Source of the DNA: Alphaproteobacteria bacterium
GTDB lineage: Bacteria; Pseudomonadota; Alphaproteobacteria; Micavibrionales; Micavibrionaceae
NCBI GenBank assembly: GCA_020848095.1
Contig: JADLAT010000020.1
Coordinates: forward strand, 1-64,000
DNA: 64,000 nucleotides
Direction of reading: 5' to 3'
The position numbers and the translations under genes are program-made. Shown here piece by piece: positions 45,671 through 54,091 of this stretch. Each line of letters begins with the position of its first letter. The stretch's first letter is position 1. The notes beneath the pieces are model-generated. The model did no database searches and had not been told where the DNA came from. It saw nothing but the letters and a program-made list of their open reading frames with translations.

Positions 45671-46021
45671 TTAGCTCTGGTTTTGGGTGGTAAGGCTCTC
45701 AACTTCCGCGAGGAGCTTTTCAAAGGCGCGGTCGAAAACGCCACTTTTTGTGATTAGCCCTTTGCCCTGTTTATAAACCTCATACATCATATCGCGCGGG
45801 CCGATCTTGCGGATGATGAATTGCAGGGCCGGGGCGTGATATTCCGAGCGATAATAGGTGTAGTTGGCTATACCCTCATCGAAATCGCATTCCACAGTGC
45901 GATAGGTCAGGACGCCGGTCCCTGCCATGCGGCAGTACAGATCGTCCAGCTTTCTGAATTGCCCTCTGGTGAAGCCCATGCGGGCCTTGTAGGCGGGGTT
46001 ATTTATCACTTCAAAAGTCAC
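45671..46021 (-). CDS. Conserved small protein of unknown function
   Basis: 116 residues, no signal peptide or membrane segment. Contains RGQFRKLDDLYCRMAG, YRTVECDFDEGIANYTYY, APALQFIIRKIGPRD and a C-terminal helix FDRAFEKLLAEVESL. The frame opens with GTG at 46021; ATG at 45979 (MGFTRGQF, with AAGG upstream) is an alternative. It is divergent from the thioredoxin-like gene, the two starts 69 nt apart. Confidence 0.65.
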   Translation of the reverse strand: MTFEVINNPAYKARMGFTRGQFRKLDDLYCRMAGTGVLTYRTVECDFDEGIANYTYYRSEYHAPALQFIIRKIGPRDMMYEVYKQGKGLITKSGVFDRAFEKLLAEVESLTTQNQS

Positions 46022-46090
46022 AGTGTCTATTCTATCATCGTTTCATGGGCGGGCTCAAGCTTTGCTCTTACACCAAGGAGAGGGCGCATT

Positions 46091-46642
46091 ATGGCACTTT
46101 TGCATACGCCGGGAGCGCAGAATAATTTTCAGGCTCCGGATTTCAGACTTAAAAACATTGATGGACGGATGATTTCTCTGGCGGAGATCAAGGGTGATAA
46201 AGGGTTTGTTCTGGCCTTTATTTCCAATCACTGCCCCTATGTGAAGGCCATTATTGAGCGATTCGTGCGGGATGCGGCGGGGTTACGGGCGCTGGGCTTT
46301 GGCGTGGCGGCCATCATGCCCAATGATACGCGTGCCTATCCGGATGATTCGTTTGAGAATATGAAGAAATTTTCTGAAACGCATGGGTTTTCTTTCCCGT
46401 ATCTTATTGATGAAACGCAAGAAACTGCCAGAGCTTATGACGCCGTATGTACGCCGGATCTCTTTGGTTTTGATGCGGGCGGGGTTTTGCAATATCGCGG
46501 GCGGCTGGATAGCGCAGGCCCGCACCCGGCGGATGGGGCAACGGTGCGGGAGCTGTATGAGGCTATGCGGATGCTGGCTGAAACCGGGGTTGTGCCCACG
46601 CAGCAATTTCCATCTATGGGGTGTTCGATTAAATGGCGCTAG
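46091..46642 (+). CDS. Thioredoxin-like / peroxiredoxin-like protein (AhpC/TSA type)
   Basis: 183 residues with a thioredoxin fold: APDFRLKNIDGRMISLAEIKG, the active-site region FISNHCPYVKAIIERF with a single cysteine, AIMPNDTRAYPDDSFENMK, and a C-terminal PSMGCSIKW second cysteine. This is the common bacterial 'SNHCPYVKA' family of redoxins; physiological partner unknown. GGAGAGGG lies 7 nt before the ATG. Its last 14 bases overlap the convergent rsmB-like gene. Confidence 0.9.
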   Translation: MALLHTPGAQNNFQAPDFRLKNIDGRMISLAEIKGDKGFVLAFISNHCPYVKAIIERFVRDAAGLRALGFGVAAIMPNDTRAYPDDSFENMKKFSETHGFSFPYLIDETQETARAYDAVCTPDLFGFDAGGVLQYRGRLDSAGPHPADGATVRELYEAMRMLAETGVVPTQQFPSMGCSIKWR

Positions 46643-47921
46643 GGTCTGCTCTCTCCAGAACTGCGGCAAAAAAGCCGTCCGTATTATGGCGCAGCGGCGT
46701 TAAACGCATATAGGGCGCGCCCAGCTCCGGGGGTGGCGGGCAGATCGAAAACTCAGGATGATCGGCTAAAAAGCGTTCAATCTGGTTTTCGTTCTCCTCA
46801 GGCAGTAAGGAACAGGTGGCATATACCAGCCGCCCGCCGGGTTTTACAACGCTGGCGGCCCGTTCGATAATCTCTTTTTGAGTTTGTAAAAGCTCCTCCA
46901 GAGGCGGGGCGTACGTGTTCCAGCGTGTGTCCGGGTTGCGCCGCCATGTACCGGTTCCGGTGCAAGGTACGTCAAGCAGGACAATATCGAAGGTTCCCTT
47001 TTGTCGTTTCAGCCATTTACGATTTTTCTCGTTATCGAGCGGGCGCACTTCAACGATGTCAGAAATGAAGGCTTTTTTGTAGCGGGAGCGGCCTTTCTCA
47101 AGACGGCGTGAATCATTGTCCATGGCGACAATGCGGCCTTTTTTCTTCATAGCCGCGGCCAGCGCCAGCGTTTTACCGCCGCCGCCCGCGCAGAAATCCA
47201 GAACCTGCATGCCGGGCTGTGCATCGCAAAGGGCGGCGATCATTTGTGAGCCTTCGTCCTGAATTTCAACCCAGCCTTTGTTGAAAGCCTTGGTCTTAGA
47301 GAGGAAAACTTTCTCGGCGCAGCGCAATCCCCATGGCGAACAGGGTGTGGCTGTGGTGATTACGCCGTCTTTTTCCAGCGAGTTTTTGACGTTCTCGCGT
47401 TCCATCAAAAATGTATTTACGCGCAGATCCAGCGTGGCTGAACCCAGCATGGCGCGCATTTCTTCTTCAAAAGCATCGCCGAAAAAGCCGCGCAGTTTTT
47501 CTTCGTATTGCGGCGGGCACTCCAGCCTGACGGCCAGCGGCATAGAGGCCGGCTCCAGAGGCTGGCCGATTATTTTTCCGATGATCGCCAGTTCGGCTTC
47601 GTTCAAGGGCGCGGGGGCGTATTGGCCGCCGTCAAAGAGATCGTGGAAGCGTTTTGTATCTATTCCCTCGCCAAGTGCCAGCCACAGGATCACGGCTATA
47701 CGCGGCGTATCTTCAAGATTGAGCTGTTCCACCCACCAGCCGAGCCGGGCATAGTGGCGCACGATGCTGTAAACGCGCTCTACCACGGCGGCGCGATCTT
47801 TGGCACCGATATAGCGTCTTTGGCGCATGTAATCCCCAATGCAGGAATCCATCGGCACACGTGGATTGGCCGTTCTTTCCAGCACTTCGATGCAGGCCTG
47901 GATGCGGGCGGAGGGTTTCAT
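46629..47921 (-). CDS. RsmB/NOP family rRNA (cytosine-C5) methyltransferase
   Basis: 430 residues. N-terminal helical NusB-like region (YIGAKDRAAVVERVYSIVRH), then the methyltransferase with EIQDEGSQMIAAL, VLDFCAGGGGKTLALAA (SAM motif I), LLDVPCTGTGTWRRNPD (the TC/PC cysteine) and LVYATCSLLPEENENQ (catalytic cysteine). Probably RsmB (m5C967 of 16S rRNA). In related genomes it lies beside the heparinase-like gene and purH; here it is about 18 kb away. Confidence 0.92.
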   Translation of the reverse strand: MKPSARIQACIEVLERTANPRVPMDSCIGDYMRQRRYIGAKDRAAVVERVYSIVRHYARLGWWVEQLNLEDTPRIAVILWLALGEGIDTKRFHDLFDGGQYAPAPLNEAELAIIGKIIGQPLEPASMPLAVRLECPPQYEEKLRGFFGDAFEEEMRAMLGSATLDLRVNTFLMERENVKNSLEKDGVITTATPCSPWGLRCAEKVFLSKTKAFNKGWVEIQDEGSQMIAALCDAQPGMQVLDFCAGGGGKTLALAAAMKKKGRIVAMDNDSRRLEKGRSRYKKAFISDIVEVRPLDNEKNRKWLKRQKGTFDIVLLDVPCTGTGTWRRNPDTRWNTYAPPLEELLQTQKEIIERAASVVKPGGRLVYATCSLLPEENENQIERFLADHPEFSICPPPPELGAPYMRLTPLRHNTDGFFAAVLERADPSAI

Positions 47922-48001
47922 AGCCGTTTCTTTCTTTCCTAGGGGCGCACACTTTTTGGAGGGTACGGGGCGTTGTACAGGCTTGGGCCGTAAAAGAAAA
48001 G

Positions 48002-48032
48002 AAAAAAGCCCGGAGCAGAAAGCCGCCGGGCT
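48002..48032 (-). terminator. Rho-independent terminator of the minus-strand secreted protein gene
   Basis: On the minus strand AGCCCGG (48032-48026) pairs with CCGGGCT (48013-48007) and runs into six T residues (plus-strand A run 48002-48007), 25 nt after the stop. Confidence 0.88.
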
Positions 48033-48057
48033 CTTTTATTAATACTGATCGCTTGGA

Positions 48058-48381
48058 TTAGTGAGCAGCGTCTTCAGCGGCAGGTACAACTACTTTACCG
48101 CCAAGAGTCTCAAGTGTCGTGCCATCAGCAAGCGTGTGAACGCCGTCTGGAGCAGGTGTTTCTGTGCCTTCAGCGTCAACAACGAAAACTTCTTCGCCTT
48201 TTACGTGTACTTTCGTACCATCGGCAAGTGTTACTTCCTGTACTTCAACAGCTGCATCAGCAGCGGCTTCAGCGGCAACGTGGCCATGTGCTGCATCTTC
48301 AGCATTAGCCTGGAACGCAACATAGGCAGGAGCAGCAGCAACTACGAGAGCAGCGGCAGCGATCATCATGTACTTATTCAT
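48058..48381 (-). CDS. Small secreted acidic protein with repeated TLADGT motif
   Basis: 107 residues. Signal peptide (MNKYMMIAAAALVVAAAPAYVAF, cleavage near QANA), an Ala/Glu/His-rich segment, then two related stretches, VTLADGTKVHVKGEEVFVVD and HTLADGTTLETLGGKVVV, probably a small beta repeat. Start at ATG 48381 with GAGAGGAAG upstream; the in-frame extension to 48441 is not needed. Own strong terminator and clean ribosome site suggest a well-expressed monocistronic gene. Family not recognised. Confidence 0.75.
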   Translation of the reverse strand: MNKYMMIAAAALVVAAAPAYVAFQANAEDAAHGHVAAEAAADAAVEVQEVTLADGTKVHVKGEEVFVVDAEGTETPAPDGVHTLADGTTLETLGGKVVVPAAEDAAH

Positions 48382-48601
48382 ATTTTTCTTCCTCTCAAAT
48401 ATAAAAACGCTTACGCAGGATTTCCTGTAAAGCGTGATCAATATGCCCTGTTTGAAAGTTTTTTCAAGGGGGCGTAAAAAAAATATTTATGATTTTTGAG
48501 GTGGGGTGTACGTGTGCCGCCCGTATAAAAAACCTGGCGTAAAATCCTGATTTTGCGCTGGTTTTCTGGGCAGGGTGCCACCGGAGTCATATCCGGCGTA
48601 C

Positions 48602-49615
48602 TCAGGATTGGGTGCGGTAATTGGGCGCTTCTTGCGTGATTGTCACATCGTGAACATGTGATTCTCTATAGCCGGCACCGGTCATGCGGACAAACTCCGC
48701 CCCGTGTTTCATGTCTCGAACTGTGGCGCAACCGGTGTAGCCCATTGCGGCGCGCAGACCGCCCACCATTTGATGAATGACCGCGCCTGCCGGGCCTTTA
48801 TAAGGGACTCGGCCTTCTATTCCTTCGGGGACCAGCTTGCTGGACTGGGATGTGCCCGCCTGAAAATAACGGTCGGCGGAGCCTTTGACCATGGCGCCGA
48901 CGCTTCCCATGCCGCGATAGGCCTTGTAGGAGCGGCCTTGATAGAGAATGATTTCGCCGGGTGCTTCGTCTGTTCCTGCGAAAATCCCCCCCATCATTGC
49001 GGCATCGGCCCCGGCGGCCAGCGCCTTGGCAAAGTCGCCGGAGTATTTTATGCCGCCATCGGCGATAACCGGAATATTCTTTTTCTCACAGGCTTTGGCC
49101 ACATCCATAATGGCGGTGAGCTGGGGCACGCCGACACCGGCGACCACGCGCGTTGTGCAGATCGAGCCGGGTCCAATGCCGACTTTGACGGCGTTCACGC
49201 CCGCGTTTATCAAGGCGATAGCGGCCTCCGCCGTGGCGACATTACCTGCCATGATTTGTAGATCGGGGTTATCCTTGCGGATTTGCGCAACCGTATCCAA
49301 AACAGATTTTGAATGGCCATGCGCGGTATCAACAACGACCAGATCCAGCCCTGCGCCTGCCAGCGCCGCGGCGCGCTCTATACCGTTGATCGGCCCTGTG
49401 CCGACCGCCGCGCCCGCCCGCAGACGATCTTTTGAATCTTTGGTGGCCAGCGGGTGAAGCTGGGATTTTTCGATGTCCTTTACTGTGACAAGGCCGATAC
49501 ATTTTTCAGCATTATCAACCACCAGCAGTTTTTCGATGCGGTGCTTGTGCAGCAGACGCCGGGCTTCGTCCTTGTCCACGGTGTTGTAAACCTTAATAAG
49601 GTTGTTGGCGGTCAT
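48602..49615 (-). CDS. guaB: GuaB C-terminal fragment: second CBS domain and catalytic barrel
   Basis: 337 residues if translation restarts at the ATG two codons after the amber stop. It holds the second CBS domain ([22 protein letters not shown]), the barrel with [15 protein letters not shown], the catalytic loop [40 protein letters not shown], and the flap GMGSVGAM. No Shine-Dalgarno is visible before the ATG, so efficient independent initiation would need reinitiation after the stop. Confidence 0.75.
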   Translation of the reverse strand: MTANNLIKVYNTVDKDEARRLLHKHRIEKLLVVDNAEKCIGLVTVKDIEKSQLHPLATKDSKDRLRAGAAVGTGPINGIERAAALAGAGLDLVVVDTAHGHSKSVLDTVAQIRKDNPDLQIMAGNVATAEAAIALINAGVNAVKVGIGPGSICTTRVVAGVGVPQLTAIMDVAKACEKKNIPVIADGGIKYSGDFAKALAAGADAAMMGGIFAGTDEAPGEIILYQGRSYKAYRGMGSVGAMVKGSADRYFQAGTSQSSKLVPEGIEGRVPYKGPAGAVIHQMVGGLRAAMGYTGCATVRDMKHGAEFVRMTGAGYRESHVHDVTITQEAPNYRTQS

Positions 49616-49618
49616 AAG

Positions 49619-50098
49619 CTAGCGCACTGGCTGGAGCGGGTTGTCAGCAAAGCGGACATCACGGTTGGTTAATATGCCGACCAGACGGCCATTATTTTCC
49701 GTGACGGGAATTCCGGATATGCGGTGTATTTGCATGAGGTGCAGGGCCTCTTGCAGCGGCGCATCCGGCCCGATGGTGATCGGGTCGACCACCATGCCTG
49801 ATTCGAAGCGCTTTACGAGCTTGACGTGCCGGATCTGTTCCTCAATATCCATGTTGCGGTGGATGATGCCAAGACCTCCACTTTGCGCCATGGCGATGGC
49901 CATATTGGCTTCTGTGACCGTGTCCATGGCCGCCGAGAGCATGGGGATGTTCAGGGTTATTTCCTGTGTCAGCCGCGTGGCTGTGGAGACATCCGCCGGC
50001 TGGACTTCCGATGCCCCGGGCACCAGAAGAACATCGTCAAAGGTCAGCGCTTCGCGGATTTTTTCAGGATCTCTGATTTTTCTGGTGAGCAGGGACAT
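49619..50098 (-). CDS. guaB: GuaB N-terminal fragment: start of barrel and first CBS domain
   Basis: 159 residues. Contains the IMPDH N-terminus ([22 protein letters not shown]), [31 protein letters not shown], and the first CBS domain ([42 protein letters not shown]). It ends at the amber codon, precisely at the junction of the two CBS domains. Alone it lacks the catalytic cysteine. Confidence 0.8.
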   Translation of the reverse strand: MSLLTRKIRDPEKIREALTFDDVLLVPGASEVQPADVSTATRLTQEITLNIPMLSAAMDTVTEANMAIAMAQSGGLGIIHRNMDIEEQIRHVKLVKRFESGMVVDPITIGPDAPLQEALHLMQIHRISGIPVTENNGRLVGILTNRDVRFADNPLQPVR

Positions 50099-50192
50099 TG
50101 TGGCAAACCTCCGGCGCGGCTTTCTCAGCGGCGTATTGATAGATGAAATTTGCAGGCGAGTTATAGTGATTTTTACGACAAAGTAAAGAATT

Positions 50193-50867
50193 TTATGATG
50201 CGTGAGGGCCTTTATATCCTGTTGCTATGACATAGGTTTCCGAGCTTTCTTTACGGCTGGCGGGCGGTTTGACGTGCCGGACTTTCTCGAAATTTTTATT
50301 CATGATCGCCACAAGGGTGTTTTGCGCGCCGCCCTGAAAGACTTTCGCAACAAAAGTGCCGCCGGGGGTTAAGACGTCGCAGGCGAAATGGAACGCGGCC
50401 TCAACAATGGCCATGATGCGCAGATGGTCCGTTTGTTTATGGCCGGTGGTGTTAGGGGCCATATCGGAGAGGACGAGATCGGCCAGCCCGTCTTCACGGA
50501 AGTTTTTGATCATGCTTTTGAGTTTTTCCGGGGCCTCGTCTTCCATGAAATCCATCTGGATGAAGTTCATGTCGGCCATTTCATCAACCGGGAGCAGATC
50601 TATCGCGACCACGCGGCAGCCCTTTTGTGTGGCGACCTGACACCAGCCCCCGGGCGCCGCGCCAAGATCCACCACGACCTGCCCGGATTTAAGAAGGTCC
50701 AGTTTTTCATCAAGCTCCAGAAGCTTAAAGGCCGCGCGCCCCCGCCAGCCCTGTTCCCTGGCTTTTGAAACATAGGGGTCGTTCAACTGGCGCTGGAGCC
50801 AGATGGTCGAGCCGACTTTTCGGCCCTTTGCGGTTTTAACTCTCGATTTTGGTTTGTTGCGGCTCAT
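50193..50867 (-). CDS. rlmE: 23S rRNA (uridine-2552-2'-O)-methyltransferase RlmE
   Basis: FtsJ/RrmJ family, 224 residues, methylates U2552 in the ribosomal A loop. [23 protein letters not shown] (K of the catalytic tetrad), [15 protein letters not shown] (motif I), [18 protein letters not shown] (catalytic Asp), FVAKVFQGG (Lys) and [17 protein letters not shown] (Glu) are all present. Begins 7 nt after the stop of the upstream membrane-protein gene. Confidence 0.95.
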   Translation of the reverse strand: MSRNKPKSRVKTAKGRKVGSTIWLQRQLNDPYVSKAREQGWRGRAAFKLLELDEKLDLLKSGQVVVDLGAAPGGWCQVATQKGCRVVAIDLLPVDEMADMNFIQMDFMEDEAPEKLKSMIKNFREDGLADLVLSDMAPNTTGHKQTDHLRIMAIVEAAFHFACDVLTPGGTFVAKVFQGGAQNTLVAIMNKNFEKVRHVKPPASRKESSETYVIATGYKGPHAS

Positions 50868-50874
50868 TTTCTTA

Positions 50875-51219
50875 TTATAGCACCATTACGATCATCGACG
50901 TGAAAAGCGCCGTGAAGAAAAGAGATAAGGAAGCAGCCATCAGCATAACGCCCTTTGAATAAGGCGAAAACAGCAAAAGCACAAGGTAAATCGCATAAAA
51001 CAGGCTATAAACCATGATTCCGCGTGTCAGAACGTCTATGCTTGTGATGTTTAAAAATCCGTTGGGGTGGCCTGTGGATTCCACCAGTTCGGCTTGAAGA
51101 CGCATCATGAACATGCAGGAGATAAAAAAGCTCATGACCCAGAGCCGCTGGTGCTTTTGGGATACGAAAAAGGCCAGAGGCAGCCAGATTAGATCAATCC
51201 ATTGTAAAAGAAAGCTCAT
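50875..51219 (-). CDS. Small multi-helix membrane protein upstream of rlmE
   Basis: 114 residues, almost entirely hydrophobic with about four transmembrane helices (LLQWIDLIWLPLAFFV; WVMSFFISCMFMMRL; IMVYSLFYAIYLVLLLF; LMAASLSLFFTALFTSMIVMVL) and a conserved-looking AELVESTGHPNGF loop. Same strand and 7 nt before rlmE, so an operon partner. Family not recognised. Confidence 0.65.
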   Translation of the reverse strand: MSFLLQWIDLIWLPLAFFVSQKHQRLWVMSFFISCMFMMRLQAELVESTGHPNGFLNITSIDVLTRGIMVYSLFYAIYLVLLLFSPYSKGVMLMAASLSLFFTALFTSMIVMVL

Positions 51220-51284
51220 AGCTTATATCATTTGTTTTGCGTATGATGTTGATCGGGCGCTGGGTCAGCCCGGAGGGGATCAGT

Positions 51285-51320
51285 ATGATTGATGATGATG
51301 AGATTTTCCACAAGCTTTAA
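51285..51320 (+). CDS. 11-codon leader ORF in front of the M48 protease
   Basis: ATG at 51285, placed 6 nt after the best Shine-Dalgarno in the vicinity (GGAGGGG, 51272-51278), opens MIDDDEIFHKL and stops with TAA at 51318-51320. The next gene's signal-peptide Met is at 51322, one base later, and has no ribosome site of its own. The arrangement suggests translation of the protease by reinitiation. The alternative is that the ATG cluster at 51292-51298, in the protease frame, is the true start and the short frame is incidental. Confidence 0.5.
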   Translation: MIDDDEIFHKL

Positions 51321-51321
51321 G

Positions 51322-52710
51322 ATGAATGTGAAAAAGAGCGTTAAATGGTTTCTGGCCGGGTTTATGGCCCTTATATTTGCCGGTCTGTCTGTGCCCGGCC
51401 CGGAGGCGCATGCGCAAAGCGGCCCTGCGCCCGTGATTATTCGGGATACGGAAATCGAGGATATTTTAAAGGAGTGGACGCGCCCTTTGCGTGCGAGTTC
51501 CGGTTTGAATGACGTTAAAATCGTTCTGGTGCAAAGCAGTGATGTGAACGCCTTTGTTGCCGGGGGGGCTAATATTTTTCTTTATACAGGCTTGATTTCC
51601 AAGACGGAGAGCCCCGGCGAACTCTTGGGGGTTATCGCGCACGAGATGGGTCATATTGCGGGGGGGCATCTGATTTCAACGCGCAGCGCCATGCAGCGGG
51701 CCTCTTATGAGAGTATTCTGGGCGCGGTTCTCGGGATTGGTGCTGCCATTGCCACGGGCAAGGGGGGCGCGGCCAGCGCGATTATCGCCGGAAGCAGCAG
51801 CATGGCGGCGAATCGTTTTTTGGCCTATAGCCGTGTGAATGAATCCAGTGCCGATCAGGCGGCGTTTACCTATCTTAGTCAGAGCGGGAACAGCGCATCG
51901 GGGCTCGTCTCCTTTTTTAAAAAACTGGAATCGGAAGAGCTTTTGCCCGCTACGCAGCAAAGCGCCTATATGCGTACGCATCCGGTGACGCGTGATCGGA
52001 TTCAGGCGGTTGGGGCTCTGGTGGCGCGTTCGTCACTGAAGGAGGAGCACTCAACGCCGGCTCAAATTGAGCAGCATGCGCGAATTAAGGCCAAATTGAT
52101 CGGGTTTATAACGCCGCAGCAGGTCGCCTGGACCTATGATGAGCGTGATAGCTCTGTGGCGGCTCGTTATGCGCGCTCCATTGCGGCTTACCGTATGAAC
52201 GATCTTGCGGGGGCGCTGAAATATCTGGATCCTTTGATCACGGCGGAGCCCAAAAACCCGTATTTTCAGGAATTTAAAGGGCAAATTCTGGTTGATTTCA
52301 GCCGGATAGAGGATGGTATTCCTTATTACCGCCGGGCCGTGGAGCTTTTGCCCGATGCTCCATTATTGCGGGTGGCTCTGGCGCATGCCTTGATTGAGAG
52401 CGGAGACAATCCTGCGCGATTGAAGGAGGCGATCACACATCTTCAGCGAGCACTAAAGACAGAAAACCGAACGACTCGTCCGCATAGATTACTGGCTACG
52501 GCGTATGGTCGTTTGGGACAGGAAAGCATGGCCAAGCTGCATCTGGCAGAGGAAGGCGTTATGCAGGGCAGGGTGGAATACGCAAAATCGCAGGCGGAAG
52601 GCGCGCTGGCCGGGTTCCAGGAGGGAGCGCCGGAGGCTATCCGCGCGCATGATCTTCTCGCCTATATCGAAACATTGGGGCGGCGTTCCGATTCCGGGCA
52701 GGGGGAGTAA
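51322..52710 (+). CDS. Periplasmic M48 metalloprotease with TPR domain (BepA/YfgC-like)
   Basis: 462 residues. Signal peptide MNVKKSVKWFLAGFMALIFA with cleavage near AHAQ. Zinc peptidase motif HEMGH (107-111) in LLGVIAHEMGHIAGGHL, third ligand in NESSADQAAF, and the HPVTRDRIQAV motif. The C-terminal half is TPR-like (ARYARSIAAYRMNDLAGALKYL; IPYYRRAVELLPDAPLLRVALAHAL). BepA homologues degrade or assist misassembled outer-membrane proteins such as LptD. Start placed at 51322 because the signal peptide begins there. Confidence 0.92.
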   Translation: MNVKKSVKWFLAGFMALIFAGLSVPGPEAHAQSGPAPVIIRDTEIEDILKEWTRPLRASSGLNDVKIVLVQSSDVNAFVAGGANIFLYTGLISKTESPGELLGVIAHEMGHIAGGHLISTRSAMQRASYESILGAVLGIGAAIATGKGGAASAIIAGSSSMAANRFLAYSRVNESSADQAAFTYLSQSGNSASGLVSFFKKLESEELLPATQQSAYMRTHPVTRDRIQAVGALVARSSLKEEHSTPAQIEQHARIKAKLIGFITPQQVAWTYDERDSSVAARYARSIAAYRMNDLAGALKYLDPLITAEPKNPYFQEFKGQILVDFSRIEDGIPYYRRAVELLPDAPLLRVALAHALIESGDNPARLKEAITHLQRALKTENRTTRPHRLLATAYGRLGQESMAKLHLAEEGVMQGRVEYAKSQAEGALAGFQEGAPEAIRAHDLLAYIETLGRRSDSGQGE

Positions 52711-52725
52711 CCGCCGAGGGGTATG

Positions 52726-52766
52726 TTACGAATAATGTTTTGCGGGCTGTTCATTTTTATTCGTAA
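52726..52766. repeat. Perfect 10-bp inverted repeat
   Basis: TTACGAATAA (52726-52735) and TTATTCGTAA (52757-52766), spaced by 21 nt, between the M48 protease and the DsbA-like gene. No T tract follows on either strand. It could be an operator for the downstream gene or a transcript-end hairpin. Confidence 0.6.
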
Positions 52767-52815
52767 TGGGTAGTATGGGCGGTGTTTTTTAATTTGTTAT
52801 TTTCAGGAGAGATTG

Positions 52816-53595
52816 ATGAGCTTTACATTTAAGCATGCCGTATGGGCTGTGGTTGCGTTGGTGGGGGTGGCTATGCTGCCGTTGCTGGCTTCAAGGGCCG
52901 GCGCTGAGACGCAGGCTGAATCTGCTGCCAGTTTTACAGCGGCGCAGAAACAGGAAATCGGGGAAGTCGTGCGGGCATATCTCTTGGAAAACCCCGGTGT
53001 TATCTTTGAGGCAGCGGACAAGCATCGCGAAAAAATGGAAGCCAGTGCCGCCAAGGAATCAGAAGCAGGTATTGGTGAGAATCTGGAATGGATGACCCGT
53101 TCTGATGCGCCCTCTGTGGGGAGCAAAACTCCGGATGTGACCGTTGTTGAGTTCTTTGATTATAATTGCGGGTATTGCACGCGTGCGCTGCCTGATATTC
53201 AAAATATCATCAAGACGGATGCCAATGTTCGTTTTGTCTTTTTTGAAATCCCTATATTGGGACCGACATCAAAAACAGCGGCGCTTTGGTCGCTGGCGGC
53301 GGCGCGGCAGAACAAATATTTTGAGTTCCATGTTGCCGTGATGAATCACAAAGGCCCGAAAGATGAGGGTGAGCTTGAAAAGATAGCCAAAACGGTTGGG
53401 CTGGATGTTGATCGTGTTAAAAAAGATCTGGCCTCTGGCGAGATTGAAGAGGCCTTGAACAAAAATATTGAGATTTCTCGTAAAATCGGTGTGCAGGGAA
53501 CGCCCGCCTTTGTTGTGGGAACGACCTTTATCCCCGGTTATATAGGGGAAGAAGGCTTGAAGCAGGCTATTGCCGAGCAACGCAAGAAAAAGTAG
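52816..53595 (+). CDS. DsbA-family thiol:disulfide oxidoreductase
   Basis: 259 residues. N-terminal signal peptide or anchor (HAVWAVVALVGVAMLPLLASRAGA), a helical pre-domain (KQEIGEVVRAYLLENPGVIFEAA), then a thioredoxin fold with active site CGYC (118-121) in VVEFFDYNCGYCTRAL and the cis-Pro loop VQGTPAFVVG. The pre-domain and EFFDYNCGYC are typical of the DsbA/Com1 group. ATG at 52816 with AGGAGA 5 nt upstream. A PCu(A)C gene follows closely. Confidence 0.92.
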   Translation: MSFTFKHAVWAVVALVGVAMLPLLASRAGAETQAESAASFTAAQKQEIGEVVRAYLLENPGVIFEAADKHREKMEASAAKESEAGIGENLEWMTRSDAPSVGSKTPDVTVVEFFDYNCGYCTRALPDIQNIIKTDANVRFVFFEIPILGPTSKTAALWSLAAARQNKYFEFHVAVMNHKGPKDEGELEKIAKTVGLDVDRVKKDLASGEIEEALNKNIEISRKIGVQGTPAFVVGTTFIPGYIGEEGLKQAIAEQRKKK

Positions 53596-53626
53596 TAAAA
53601 TGCTTACAAATGCAAAAGGTCTGCGT

Positions 53627-54091
53627 ATGAAAACGCCCGTTGGTTTGGGCGTTATCGGGATTGTGACTTTGATCCTGACGGCTTTGGTGGCGATGATTGT
53701 CCTGAGTAAGGGGCCGCCACTGGAGGCGCATGATGCGTATGCCTTTGCCACAGCGCCATCACAGAAAAATGGCGCTGTGTTTTTGCAGATACAGAGTCAT
53801 CGCTTTAATCACGACCGGCTTTTGAGTGCCACGGCGGGGAATGCTGCGGACCGGGTAGAGCTTCATGCGCATGTGATGAGCGGTAATACAATGAGCATGC
53901 GTAAGGTTGATGCTCTGGACTTGCCGCCGGGGGCGGTGACAACGCTTTCTCCCGGCGGAGATCATGTCATGCTCATGGACCTCAAGGCGCCTTTGCAGGA
54001 GGGACAGGTCTTTAAAGTGATTCTCAGGACGGAACGCAGCGGGGTTCTTACCGTTCCGGTTTTGGTGCGGGCTCCGGGGGATGTACCTTGA
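53627..54091 (+). CDS. PCu(A)C-type periplasmic copper chaperone
   Basis: 154 residues: an N-terminal membrane anchor or signal (VGLGVIGIVTLILTALVAMIVL) and a cupredoxin-like domain with the copper motif ELHAHVMSGNTMSMRKV and, about 20 residues later, DHVMLMDLK. These supply the H(M)X10MX21HXM pattern approximately. Such proteins deliver copper to CuA of the oxidase whose genes are at 15-24 kb. Start at ATG 53627 with AAGG 8 nt upstream; ATG 53600 is possible. Ends in a 4-nt overlap with aroQ. Confidence 0.87.
   Translation: MKTPVGLGVIGIVTLILTALVAMIVLSKGPPLEAHDAYAFATAPSQKNGAVFLQIQSHRFNHDRLLSATAGNAADRVELHAHVMSGNTMSMRKVDALDLPPGAVTTLSPGGDHVMLMDLKAPLQEGQVFKVILRTERSGVLTVPVLVRAPGDVP

Larger units (their letters stand above)
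48602..50098 (-). pseudogene. guaB: IMP dehydrogenase gene split by one in-frame amber codon
   Basis: IMPDH converts IMP to XMP, the committed step to GMP. The complete gene is here in one frame over 499 codons, except that codon 160 is TAG (49619-49621, minus strand) where the family has a glutamate (context PVR-stop-LMT against the usual VSELMT or VRELMT). A GAG-to-TAG change explains it. All other motifs are intact on both sides. Possibilities are a true nonsense mutation, a sequence error, amber readthrough, or two separately translated halves. TAG is used as a normal stop elsewhere in this window (mutM, DUF983, surf1), arguing against wholesale recoding. Confidence 0.85.
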
